Of a DNA stretch of 64,000 nt, positions 63,976-64,000 are shown piece after piece. The notes beneath the pieces were generated by a model, which worked only from the letters and a program-made list of their open reading frames with translations, did no database searches and had not been told where the DNA came from. Numbering within the stretch: the first letter of the stretch is position 1; each line of letters opens with the position of its first letter. Location: positions 57,102-121,101 of the forward strand of contig JAGXQZ010000104.1 in NCBI GenBank assembly GCA_018336015.1. Reading direction: 5' to 3'. The position numbers and the translations under genes are program-made. The DNA is from Algoriphagus sp. (GTDB taxonomy: Bacteria; Bacteroidota; Bacteroidia; Cytophagales; Cyclobacteriaceae).

Positions 63976-64000
63976 AGTTCAAGTCTTCAGACCTGCCTGC
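63976..64000. repeat. Dispersed intergenic repeat, copy 5 (cut by window end)
   Basis: Identical to the first 24 bases of the copy at 62788 (GTTCAAGTCTTCAGACCTGC..), then the window stops. Confidence 0.6.

Overview
The window looks like chromosome of a Bacteroidota bacterium, most likely a Cytophagales member of the Algoriphagus/Cyclobacteriaceae type. This is inferred from gene content and signals, not from a database match. Several genes follow -7 boxes of the form TAnnTTTG (two also have a TTTG box 19-20 bases upstream), Shine-Dalgarno sequences are weak, secreted proteins are mostly lipoproteins or have short Sec signals, and Bacteroidota-type families occur (DUF4924, DUF4260, a TonB receptor with an N-terminal carboxypeptidase-regulatory-like domain, a long PurF of about 627 residues, CBM48-esterases, GxxExxY).

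Layout. 1-6.3 kb: the 3' end of a tRNA (probably Pro), a monoacylglycerol-lipase-like hydrolase, a class C beta-lactamase-like serine hydrolase, a DevBCA/MacAB-like efflux operon (adaptor, permease, ATPase) and a lipoprotein esterase. 6.4-8.4 kb: aguB-aguA, agmatine to putrescine, from a clear promoter. 8.5-11.2 kb: a small accessory patch with an intact ParDE pair, an antitoxin followed by a decayed mazF, and a DUF4143 AAA ATPase. 11.4-18.5 kb: a two-domain esterase, an ABC ATPase/permease pair, two tandem CBM48-esterases and DUF4260. 18.5-23.9 kb: a GMC oxidoreductase gene broken by an in-frame TAA, a regulator/membrane-protein cluster with two matching palindromic operators, and a lipoprotein sugar isomerase-like protein. 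24.1-31.1 kb: a five-gene operon of TonB-dependent receptor, two DUF3526 permeases, ABC ATPase and VanX-like dipeptidase.

31.4-49.3 kb is mostly ordinary metabolism: Na+/alanine symporter, sulfatase, glycerophosphodiesterase, fumarylacetoacetase, CocE-like hydrolase, valS, a TPR histidine kinase, a DUF1080 lipoprotein, an M42 peptidase, purF and a DsrE protein. 49.3-57.1 kb: tRNA-Leu(GAG), folD, a four-helix-bundle protein, lepA, DUF4924, a Ca2+-type P-ATPase and a SIMPL protein. 57.3-64 kb: an orphan Pycsar-effector-like membrane protein, a 770-base noncoding stretch with strong inverted repeats, a B12-binding radical SAM protein, a GxxExxY (PD-(D/E)XK-like) gene with a decayed inverted copy inside CTCTGCG-type repeats, DUF1456, a GNAT acetyltransferase and a DOPA-dioxygenase-like protein.

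The most unusual signals are: (i) head-to-head arrays of 11-bp-phased repeats, with a 66-bp higher-order unit, between the divergent lepA and DUF4924 promoters; (ii) the GxxExxY/inverted-repeat block; (iii) the receptor-DUF3526-VanX operon; (iv) two genes with single in-frame stops (GMC oxidoreductase, mazF). No CRISPR array, rRNA, complete insertion sequence or prophage was seen.
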